From Entomortierella parvispora (lineage: Eukaryota > Mortierellomycota > Mortierellomycetes > Mortierellales > Mortierellaceae): 64,000 nucleotides of DNA. Below, in pieces: positions 54,810 to 64,000 of the stretch. The DNA lies in the NCBI GenBank assembly GCA_963573315.1, contig OY752151.1:248001-312000 (forward strand). Reading direction: 5' to 3'. The notes under the pieces are model-generated. The model was not told the DNA's origin, did not search any database, and saw only the letters and a list, made by a program, of their open reading frames with translations. Made by a program: the position numbers and the translations under genes. The stretch's first letter is position 1; every line of letters starts with the position of its first letter.

Positions 54810-57800
54810 ATGTATCCAGCCATGATGCATCATGGCCCTCTTTCCTCCCTCTCTGACCCATCCGACGACACGGACTTGGAATGGCTCAAGGCGCGCTTTG
54901 GTCCTTACTCCGTGGAGAACCCGCCAGCTCAACCCATGGAGATCTCGGTGCGTGCCGGCGACTTTCATGCCGTTGCATTTATCCTGGCTATGCGTCGACG
55001 TTCACGCCTTGCCATCGCCAGCTCTGGAGAAAGCCTCTTGGAGCCCAAGCAACCCTCCACGCAGCAGCCTTTGAAGTCGCCAGCACATCTTTCGAAACAC
55101 CAGTCCTCGCACTCAAGCGGAGCAAGGAGGGGCACGGCGGGAACATCGCCAACGGGAACAGGAGCTGGAACGCAGGGGTTTGGCTGGAAATACCATGACA
55201 ACTCTGACCACCCGTTCTCCCGCATGGCCACAGAGCCCGCGACCCACCCCGACCATGATCAGGCCACGGCTCGTCGGCCAGATGATCTGCCCCAGCCTGG
55301 TCGATCTCTGCCCTTGCCACTCGCGGCAGAGTATGCGCTCTATGCTCGACCAGGACAGCTCAGGCGGGACAAGTACTTGGGCCAGAACCAGACATACCTT
55401 CATCTGGCCTGTCAGTATGTCATCCACGAACATCCCTTTGTCCTCTGGAACATGATTGACATCCTGCTCCACGAGGGCTATGACCCCATGGCCTTGAGAA
55501 CCGATGGAGCCACGCCGCTGCATATTCTTGTTCAGGAACAGCCCGAGGCACTGGAGTGCATCAAGCTGCTTGTGCAACATGGAGCAGACGTCAACCACGC
55601 TACTGAGAAGGGCCTTTCGGTCCTCCACACCTTGGCACACTCATATCGCCCGGGTTGTTTGGAAGCCATGGAGCTGCTGGTTTCGATGGGAGCCGACGTA
55701 AAAGCCATTAGCTTCCATGGCTGGAGCGTCATGCACACCTTCGCACGGTACAACGCGGAGCCTTACGACTGCATAAAGTATTTGATTGAGCACGGTGTCT
55801 CTGTTCACTCCCAAACAGACGAGCACTGCACAGTCCTTCACGCCCTCGCCCGCTGCGTTTTCAAGGGAGAATATTCGAGAGCAAGCAAGGACATGTTGAA
55901 GACCATTAAATTGGTCGTCGAGCATGGTGTCGATGTAAACGCCAAGACAATCAAGCACTGGACAGCACTCCATTACACAGCCAAGGACAATCCCGAGCCT
56001 GTAGAAGCGCTTGCATATCTTCTCGAACATGGAGCCGATGTGAACGTCATTGGCGCAGATGGCTGGAGTGTACTTCATTGCCTTGTCAGATACAACAGAA
56101 CACCGCTGGAGGGCATTAAACTTTTGGTGAACGCTGGCGTCGATGTCAACGTGCTGAAGGCTGGACACGCAACTGCGCTGCATTCTCTTGCCAAGCACTG
56201 CTCGGACCCGTACGAATCCTACGAGTCCATCAAGGTTCTGCTAAATGCTGGAGTTGATGTGAACAAGCAAGGCAAAAAGGAGTGGACCACCCTTCATTTT
56301 TTGGTGTACAGTAACAAACGACCTATGGCGGCACTGAGATTGCTATTGGAGGCTGGCGCCACTGTTCATGACAAGACCGCAGATGGATGGTCTCCTACGC
56401 ATCTGCTCGCCAACTCGAACGAGGATCCTTTGGAGGCTCTCAAGATTCTAGTGGAGTATGGAGCAGATGTCAATGCTGTAGGCAAAAACGGGTGGTCGGT
56501 GTTGCACAGCGTGGCTCGATGCACCCCACAGCCCCTGGAATCGATTCGATTCCTGCTGAAATGCGGCGCAGACCCTACGGTGACGACTCAGGATGGGTGG
56601 AGCATCCTGCACTTTTTGGCCAATTATTGTGCAGACCCTTTGCAGAGCATGCGACTTTTGATCGAAGCTGGAGCGGACGTGAATGCGAAAACAAAGAGCG
56701 ATTGGACATCTTTGCACCTGGTCGCGCGTGCCAACAACCAACCACTGGAGCTATTCAAGTTGATGCTGAGTTATGGTGCGGATGCCACAGCGATCGGACA
56801 CAAGGATTGGACGGTCCTTCATTCGCTTGTACGCTATAACCCGGAACCGTTTGAATGCATTCAACTATTGCTTGAGGCTGGCGCGGATTTTACCAAAAAG
56901 ACGGAAAGCGATTGGACATGCATGGACCTTTTGACGCGCTATTGCCCGGATCCTGTGCCCTCTATGACTTTGCTCCTTTCCAAGAACGCAGTTTTGACAG
57001 CTCAATCGATCTTTCATGTGGCAGAACATAATCGTCAGCCGGTAGAGGTTTTGAACTTGATCTTGAGGCACAATCCTCGAGGGTGCTTTGATCAGGACTC
57101 GAAGGGAAACACAGCTATGCACATTGCTGTGGCTTCTCAAGAAAGGCCCATTCCCGCTATGGAGACACTGTTGAATCATGGAGCCGACATCAACGCAAAA
57201 GGTGTGCAGGGTCGATCACCGTTGCACGAGGCCATTGAACGACCGGATCAACCCAATCAAGAAGAAGTCTTGGACTGGATGCTGGAGCATGGAGCAGACC
57301 CTTACCAGACCTTTGATGGAAATGGCAGTCCGATGAATGCGGTGCTCTTGGCGGCCAAGAACGGAAATGAAGTTTGTCTGCGGGCGCTTTGGGACTGGGT
57401 TGGGGATGAGTTGACGATGAAGGAAATTGAGATGGCAAGGTCCGAGGCCGAGGGACGGAGGGTACGAGAGTTCCTGAGGAAGCAAATTCAACGGCGGCGA
57501 GAAATGAACTCGACCGAACCCACGCGGCCGCTGAAGAAGAAGGGCAAGAAGAAGGGAGGTCCTCTCCAGTCGAACGATCGAGAGTTTCAGGATGGTGGCA
57601 GCCATCATTCTCACCATGGCCATCATTCAACGTCCCCGACGTCCATGAGTGCTGGCGGCGTTTTGACCCACAGTCCTATTGCGTTTGGCTCAGCAGAGCT
57701 ACAGGGTGGACCAGCTGCAGCGTCCAATATAGGAACTGGTCTTCAACAACAATATCTTGGACTACATATCAGTCACCTGCCGACGGACGATGACACTGCT

Positions 57801-58116
57801 GCATGGAACAACTCTGGCGAAGACGAAGGCGAAGAGGAGGACTATGACGGCCTGGTCATTATAGGACATGGTGAAAACGACACCGTGGATGAAGAAGCGG
57901 CACGGATCCGATCCCTTTATGAAGACGCACAGACAGTTATCACAGGTAAACAAACGCAAAAAAGGCTGGGCTTGTCTTGTCTGTACGTCTACAAATGATG
58001 CAATATGCAAAGCGACTGACGCGAGAATTCTTTTTTCCCCTTCTCATCGCATAGAAACACGATCTAGTCTGTGCTGGAGGGCCGCTCGTGAACAATTTTT
58101 GGTCAATGTTCGATAA
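54810..58116 (+). CDS. Large ankyrin-repeat protein
   Basis: 1,065 residues in two exons, 54810-57945 and 58055-58116, joined in phase (TVIT-E-TRSSLCWRAAREQF). The N-terminal 190 residues are low-complexity (Ser/Gly/Pro). From about residue 190 to 870 it consists of some 18-19 ankyrin repeats with a strong consensus (DGWSVLHxLxRY...IKLLLEAGADVN); many carry WTxLH at the first helix. The last repeats (NHGADINAKGVQGRSPLHEA) are canonical. The C-terminus has a basic stretch (KKKGKKKGGP), a histidine-rich patch (SHHSHHGHHS) and an acidic tail (NNSGEDEGEEEDYDG). It is a protein-interaction scaffold; the partner is unknown. No kinase, zinc-finger or membrane domain is seen. Confidence 0.9.
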
Positions 58117-59355
58117 CCGAATAGCTCGCTCTTTATACAATAAAAAGAATGTCTTCTCGGATACATCTTGCTTTAATGAGGCAATGGTTGCTTTCTCACG
58201 GACAACAGTAAGGAGCCAGAGCGCACGGCTTACTGGAAAAATTCTGGTCGTCAGTGAAGAGTGGTCCGTGGTATCTCAAAAGCAAAAGTCCGACGGTTTG
58301 AATGACATACACAAAAGACGCGCAGTGAATCTTGAAAAGGTGGCTGCCTGACGCCATTCATTTGTTACTTTTGTTTCTATCCAAAAGTTATCCACTCATG
58401 TTTAGCACAGTGAGAGTTGGCAGAAATGTTGACTGGTACAAAGCTAGCGAGAGAACCGTGAGTGTCTTCAGGTAGAACGGCAAGTGCATGGGCGGTAGAG
58501 TCGTCGACTAAGTAAGGGGTCATGAAAGACACTGTTTCAGGACGTGTCAATGGGTGACGAGAGAAGAGTTGCGCTCCTCCGTGGTTGCAGTCCCAAAGAT
58601 CTGTTATTTGGAATACATCAGAAGAAGTGGTTTGACATTAATGAGGAGCCATTCATGAGAAGAGAGACTAGCCCTCATTGGAGAAAAGCTTGCTCAATAC
58701 TTTACCTGGATGACCGCCAGTTCTACTTTTCCAGAAATCAACACACCAACCCCTTCCACCATTGCTCTGTTGGTCGTCATAATTCTTGATCATCATTCTA
58801 TCGTTAAACTGAAGTACCATCCAGTTGCCATGTTTCACCGAAGTGCAAGACCTCTTATTGCCAAAGATCCAAAGAGAAATATGTAACTGGGTTAGTCAGA
58901 CTGAAGAACAAAAGAGACCGTAAAACCGGCATCAGATATCTCACCAAGTTGAGCGGACTTTGTATGCCGAGACCATTAGGGGCATCCAAACAAAGGCCGT
59001 TGAATGTGCTCCGGAGCTTGCCAGAATAGATCAATGCGGCGGCAGAGAACACGGTCATGGGCGATGAGAGATGCATCTTGGGAAAGAGGAATTGTGTGGA
59101 TCTTGGCTCGAGGACAGAGATTGTCCAGCCATCTCAATTGTACTTTGCCTTTTTATACCTCTCTTGCTGGAACGCAAAACCTTCCTGATGCCAAGGGCGA
59201 AGTTGAAACACGCAATGCTTTTCTCAGATCTCACTTGCGATAGGTGATCAATCCCCTTGTGCTCACGAAATAGGGGGCAAGTCATCAGAAAATTCTGTGG
59301 CAAAGCAAAAGAAGGTCCTGGAAAACACAATCTGAATTTCAAGGGGCAAAGCAAA
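58117..59355. other. Intergenic; possible lectin-like scrap
   Basis: 3' flank of the ankyrin gene, then no intact gene. On the minus strand near 58,960-59,050 the text SGKLRSTFNGLCLDAPNG resembles one strand of a ricin-B-type lectin repeat, but no full domain could be assembled. Confidence 0.3.
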
Positions 59356-59359
59356 AGAA

Positions 59360-59455
59360 CATATCGGTAGAACAATGGGCTTAATAACCTCAGTAGATCG
59401 TAGCAATAAGGCTACTCTAATGCTTACAATACCCTGTTTAATTAGAGCCATCTGC
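59360..59455 (-). rRNA. Decayed 28S rRNA 3'-end fragment
   Basis: On the minus strand it aligns with the fragment at 3328-3432: GGGTATTGTAAGCATTAGAG, GCCTTATTGCTACGATCTAC, AAGCCCATTGTTCTACCGAT. It has several substitutions and a 2-3 base insertion, so it is older. No other rDNA surrounds it. Confidence 0.7.
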
Positions 59456-59752
59456 AATTGGATTTATCTCTTCAAATATTTGAAACTAACATTAGCAGGG
59501 GCCTCATGAAGCTTCCCGCTCTACAACACCACCTCACGTCGCAATATGACTCAGGTACCAAAGTTCTATTCGTATTCAACTAAAAATCGATGGGCGGTAA
59601 TCGTCGCGTTCTAACACGGATTCTGACTTGGAGACGCTCAGCCATAATCCAATGGATGATGGCTTCGGGACACTGCCTGCTCAGGCAGGCCCCAAATACC
59701 AATCATCCGAATAAGGTGTTCCTCTTGCACTAACTTTACTATTGCAACAGCG

Positions 59753-59790
<38 letters not shown>

Positions 59791-59976
59791 CTCATGTTCC
59801 CTACTAGTGGATGAACAGTCCAACGCTTACTGTATTCTGCTTCAGTATGGTACAGCTTCCGATAGTGATGGCTGTGTCACAACACTGGAGAACCCTTGAG
59901 GTATTTTGGATGTATGCAGATAGCACCTTGCGGAGTCCAAGCATCCTAGAATTGCTCAAGACATATTCTGAACTGG

Positions 59977-60007
<31 letters not shown>

Positions 60008-60793
60008 AACGTCGCTCTCTTAACGCTTGCTGAAAAGCAGAGCGCAATCCGCGTTGACAAAATGAATGCCAAAATATGTTATTAGAGAGGGATCTTTCTC
60101 CTAAAAGAGAAGCTCGCTAGCCTGGGCCCATAGGACCCGGTGCAAATACAACTGGATGAAGGTTGGGAGGTGAATATCGGATGGGGAAACACGATAAATC
60201 AGTCATTGAGGGGAGTGTGAGGGAAATTGAAACGCTGCAGTAGAAACTCGTGAAAGCAACGGAAGGTGGAGAAGGAAGATGGTGGAGGAGGATGCGAGTC
60301 CTGTTATCGCTGCTAACTGTACTTGTATTTGTTGGTTACTGGTACCTTATATTCGCTGTTACAGAGTTTCTAGCCTCGGGACCCGCCAATGAATCAGCTT
60401 CTACTGCGTCGTCTACGGCCTCATCCCGTTGGTTGTCAGTTTGATGACCTTGAGTCCCGCCATTAGAAACACTGTCTGACGCACCCCGTGATCTCGGTAA
60501 GAGAGGTGGACTCGTTGTCCATTGATGTATCTGTTGGTTTTTTGTCCTTGGACGGTAGCGCCCAATCTTTGGAAGCATAGCTCTCGCGATCACCCCCCAC
60601 GCACAATGATCGGGATAATCTGATGAGAGAAATATGAATGTGAATTAGCAACGAGAGGATGAGTCGACCTCCCTTTTAGATTCACAGCAACCAAAGGCGA
60701 CACACTCACACTAGTAATTGACACGTTACTGTTTTATTTGCATTTTCAGCAATGGGGGTATATTGTGAGTATGAGAAACGACCAAACTATCCA
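59456..60793. other. Region without recognisable gene
   Basis: Short frames at 59,811-60,023 (plus), 60,250-60,444 (plus) and 60,336-60,593 (minus) have no domain. The right end is the 3' flank of the proline-rich gene. Confidence 0.3.
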
Positions 60794-62418
60794 CTATCGG
60801 TATTGAACCTGGTCCACAATTGCCCAATAATGGGAATTATAGAAATCCCTTGTAGAGATGGCCATCTCAAACTCTGACTTCAATGTCTCGTCGACTTCCT
60901 TGTAAAAGGCCCTGGCAGGGTAAAAAATAATACCCAATCCCGTCAAGCAGCACAAAGCCTTTGTCCATCCATTCCTCATGAACTCTGCTAGAGGAGCGGA
61001 TGAAAATGCCTTGACAACATTATTGGTGCAAGGATACGCAATGTCGATTGAGTAGCGATAATTGGTGCACCGAATTGCATGGGTGATGGCCCGGGTAAGC
61101 TCGGTATAGTCCCAGGCAACAGACTATGAGTAGAGAGGAGACAAACATGATGATTAGCAACTTGGTAACAACATCACTTTCATATATTTTCTGGGCATGG
61201 GATTTCTTGGTTTTGTCATTGTTTCTTTACCTTGTGCATGTGGATCTCCTTGAATGGGTTTTCATTATCCGCGTACTTTTCCAAAACCTCCCGTAAGGTC
61301 GGTGCGATCCCTGTCTTTGGATCCGGCGCCGTGTAGAGTGTTCCTCGGGGTTGGATGAAAGGAGAAAGATCAAAATCCATCTCAAAGTCGTCCACTCGAA
61401 CATCCCTCGTCACACATTTTGAATGTCCATCAGAATCCTTCACCGTTTCTTGCCGTCTCTCAATGTGATGTCCTGTATGAGGTAAAAGATGGAGAAGAAA
61501 GATATGAGAACCAACTTTGACAAACACTGGAGTGAAGGCTAAATTAGCTCACGCACAAAACAAAAAGAATCCCTGGCTTATACCTTTGATAATGACACGC
61601 ATGGATGGCCGGTCATTACGAGCCACAAAAAATCGGTAGAGTTGGTAAGGATCAGCCAAGACTTTGTCATAGGATTCAATGCCTTTAGTTGTCCTCTTGA
61701 AGTCTGCAATAGAGATATCCTGTGGATTGAGCAGCCCAGGTACCTCTGGAACTCCTGCAAATTGGACAGGTGCCGGTAGCGCTGACGACGAAGACCCGGC
61801 TGGTGGTGGGGCATGGTCAGGTGGGTTATATAACGGCTTGTCAGCTTCATATCCAGTATTATGTGGTTCCTGCAGTGGTGGGGGAGGTCCTGGTGGAGGC
61901 AAATATGTTTGTTGCAGAGTCGGTCCCATTGGAGGCGCAGAAGGATGAGCCTGCCCCGTTTGATGGTGAGGAGGGGTAGTCATGCCAAGCGGTCCTGTAC
62001 CAGGACCGTGGTGGTGAGGGACAGCAGAATATTGGGCTGTCATGCCAAGTGGTCTCGTTCCTGGGCCGTCAGACCGGCGGGGTGCCTTTGAACCGAATAT
62101 GTCTGGCTGGATGTACGTATATTGGGCCCGAGCGTCAGGAATTTTTCCCATCTTGAGAGGCCTTGACGCCTCGTATTCCCTCTCGTCCTCCTCAAAGTCT
62201 TGGAGATCCTGATCATCCTCAAAAAAAAAGTCATTGGGCGCCACTGCGGTGGTTCTGGAGGGAGGGTTAAGTATAGATCCTGTCAGTGCATCGTTCACTG
62301 GGCGGATAATGGCCTCCTCGTAGGGAGGAGGACTGGCTCGCGGGTAGAGGGGAGGCAGGCCGCCAAGAGTCTCTGGCTGCTGGGTGGCAGTGAAGGTGAC
62401 GGGGTTTGCAGGGTTCAT
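60794..62418 (-). CDS. Proline-rich conserved membrane-associated protein
   Basis: 468 residues in three in-phase exons: 62418-61584, 61472-61231 and 61123-60794. Residues 1-245 are disordered and rich in Pro/His, with a PPPYEE motif near residue 30 (PPxY, a WW-domain or Nedd4/Rsp5 ligand) and repeated GPGT-PLGMT units. Residues 245-468 look folded: DPYQLYRFFVARNDRPSMRV, HHIERRQETVKDSDG, VDDFEMDFDLSPFI, LREVLEKYADNENPFKEIHM. One hydrophobic stretch (KALCCLTGLGIIFYPARAFY) lies at about 408-428, and SHYWAIVDQVQYR ends the chain. The folded half feels like a conserved fungal family, but I cannot name it. The PPxY motif suggests ubiquitin-ligase adaptor binding; that is inference. Confidence 0.72.
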
Positions 62419-63864
62419 TCAGGTATTGGCGGCAAACACAGTGCTGTCTGAGAGTGGAGGATGAAGAGATGCGTGGGAGTATGGAATGGCGGAAGGAAAG
62501 GATGAAATGAAGGAAGGAAGGAAAAAGGAAAGAAATGCATGCAGACGACGACTCTTTTGAAAAACAAGGTTGTGGCGCAAAGTCGACAAGAACGCCAAGA
62601 CCAAAAGGGGAAAATCCAAAAATCCGTTGTGGGTCATGTGATGTGCTCCGCCACATCTCAGGAACCAGAATGGAGGACAACCGTTTGCTCTCTGTTTTTG
62701 GCAAGGAACAGCAGGACAGGGCATCCCACCCCGTCTCCACGTTTTTTGTTGATTTGTTGATTTGCTCGCATTGTTTACTTTCTTATTTGCGCATGTCCTT
62801 CTTTGGACTGTTCCCTATCCGTCATGGTGCAAAGGAGCCTTCCAAGGAAAGCGGAGAGCGGATTGGTATTGCAACCCGCAAACTGGTGGGCCACCTCAGC
62901 CAGATCTCGCACTGCGACTACATGTAATAATAATAATTGTTGTTCTTGAACGGTGGACGCCATTTACTTTGCCCGCTCTCAGAGTACATTATGTACTCGT
63001 GGAGTCTCACGACCTCATCCACTTCGACAGCAGACACAGAGGGGTCAGCAGAGAACCTCTGTTCCATTATTCATCCTCTGTCCTCCCATCCGTCCTCTCA
63101 CACACTCGGTGCAAGGTTCAAGGCACGACAGGGGAAAAGAGTTTGGTGTTTTGTTCAAAGAGAACGACGGGTGCCCGAGTTCCAACAGCAATGGCAGCAG
63201 ACCGGTGGTTGAATAATAGTCGTTCTCCGTCGAGTGCCTTTCCTTTCGATTTTCAAACCTTCACCTCTTCCTCCTGTAGTTTCTTTCCTTTGTTCACACA
63301 CCGTCGCCACCTCCTCTTCATTGTCCTCTTTCATCTCCCTCCTTCCATCCCTCCATCTCGCCATCCTTCTTCTTGTCGATCTTGTCCCATTCCACCCCAC
63401 AGTCTGTCCAACGGTCCAATATTTTTTTGTCACACACACACATCACACGCATCGTAATTTCTGCACCACCTTTGTCAGCCATTTCCCCTCGCCCGCCCTC
63501 GCCCCCCGCAGGCTTTGTCCACCCTTCCTTCACGCTCTTTCCTTCTGTCTGGCAACGAAACCCCCAGAAACAGGGGACACATAACCATTCAGTCCCAGTT
63601 CTAGCGCGTCGATCTCATTATAGCACTCTACTGGGTCTGTCTCAGTTTCTCTGTGTTGCAGATCTCTGTTCCATAGCTAGACTGTCCCAACTTCCCTTGT
63701 CGCTAGTGGCAAGTGGCAAGGAGAGAGAGGATCGACTATCAAGAGGAGTGCTCTTCTATCCCGTTCAGGCACACACCACCAGTACCTAGCGCCGGCATTC
63801 AACAAACTAGAAAAAGGGCGCCAGTCGAAGGATACACCCAACCAGACCTTTCGCGCTGCCAAGA
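62419..63864 (+). promoter_or_regulatory. Divergent promoter region and CT-rich leader
   Basis: TGCATGCA octamer (62,536-62,543) and E-box TCATGTGA (62,634-62,641) lie 120-220 bp upstream of the proline-rich gene. From 63,230 to 63,700 the plus strand is strongly pyrimidine-rich, like a long 5' leader for the gene that starts at 63,865. Open frames here look like leader translation, not genes. Confidence 0.45.
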
Positions 63865-64000
63865 ATGGCCATAACACTACCCTCTCCATCCGCACCGAGG
63901 ACGAGGACCAACATAGGGCGCTTCAGTTCCGCACCTAAGTCCCTCAGTCAGTTCATTCTCCTCCTGCTTGTTGGTCTCAGCTCGCTCAATCTCTTCCTCA
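63865..64000 (+). CDS. N-terminus of a signal-anchored protein (cut by window end)
   Basis: ATG 63865 opens a frame that stays open to the last base: MAITLPSPSAPRTRTNIGRF, then SSAPKSLSQFILLLLVGLSS and LNLFL. A short basic, proline/serine-rich head followed by a hydrophobic segment at about residues 29-45 is typical of a type II membrane protein or long signal anchor. The CT-rich leader upstream supports a real start. Nothing else can be said without the downstream sequence. Confidence 0.5.
   Translation, partial: MAITLPSPSAPRTRTNIGRFSSAPKSLSQFILLLLVGLSSLNLFL

Noticed and set aside
55113..55640. 175-codon minus-strand frame inside the ankyrin gene
   Set aside because: Shadow of ankyrin coding sequence; no domain.

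Overview
The window looks like nuclear DNA of an early-diverging fungus, most likely Mortierellaceae (Mortierella/Linnemannia group). The evidence is short GT-AG introns (mostly 45-110 nt), canonical fungal housekeeping genes, tandem Crinkler (CRN) genes with a fused AAA-ATPase and PD-(D/E)XK nuclease, and a high load of decayed transposons. The lineage call is inference from gene content; no marker gene is complete enough to prove it. Introns were placed by eye from splice signals and reading-frame continuity.

Layout. 0.3-2.6 kb: tRNA-splicing endonuclease subunit SEN15, then DPM3 and DPM2, the two small subunits of dolichol-phosphate-mannose synthase, facing each other. 2.9-6.1 kb: a perfect 330-bp palindrome, a 28S rRNA 3'-end fragment, a 17-bp minisatellite, a small secreted cysteine-rich protein and a solo LTR. 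7.1-17.3 kb: a Myb/MADF-like DNA-binding protein, a 44-residue secreted cysteine peptide, a MULE transposase-derived protein with an altered catalytic triad, and a GRAM-GRAM-TBC Rab-GAP. 18.3-26.1 kb is a repeat graveyard: a frameshifted gene, an LTR, a Helitron-type helicase relic, one secreted protein, a TA-flanked MITE, a nested inverted-repeat element and a DIRS-like reverse transcriptase relic. 26.3-33.6 kb: Mediator subunit MED13 in about nine exons. 34.6-45.4 kb is an accessory island: a lineage-type gene with an in-frame stop, an intact CRN gene, a tandem CRN copy broken by a stop just before its P-loop, and a gene split by a solo LTR. 45.6-49.2 kb: divergent PEX14 and RPAP2/Rtr1. 49.2-54.4 kb: relics, a crystallin-like secreted protein and an orphan single-pass protein. 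54.8-58.1 kb: a large ankyrin-repeat protein. 60.8-62.4 kb: a proline-rich membrane-associated protein. The last 136 bases hold the start of a signal-anchored protein.

How the parts fit. The core genes cover tRNA splicing, ER mannose-donor synthesis, Rab regulation, Mediator kinase-module control, peroxisomal import and Pol II CTD dephosphorylation. They have no operon-like link, but the upstream regions of SEN15/DPM3, DPM2, the TBC gene, PEX14/RPAP2, the ankyrin gene and the proline-rich gene all carry a TCAC(A/G)TG E-box, and several also carry TGCATGCA. Between the core blocks sit islands of secreted small proteins, CRN genes and transposon remains.
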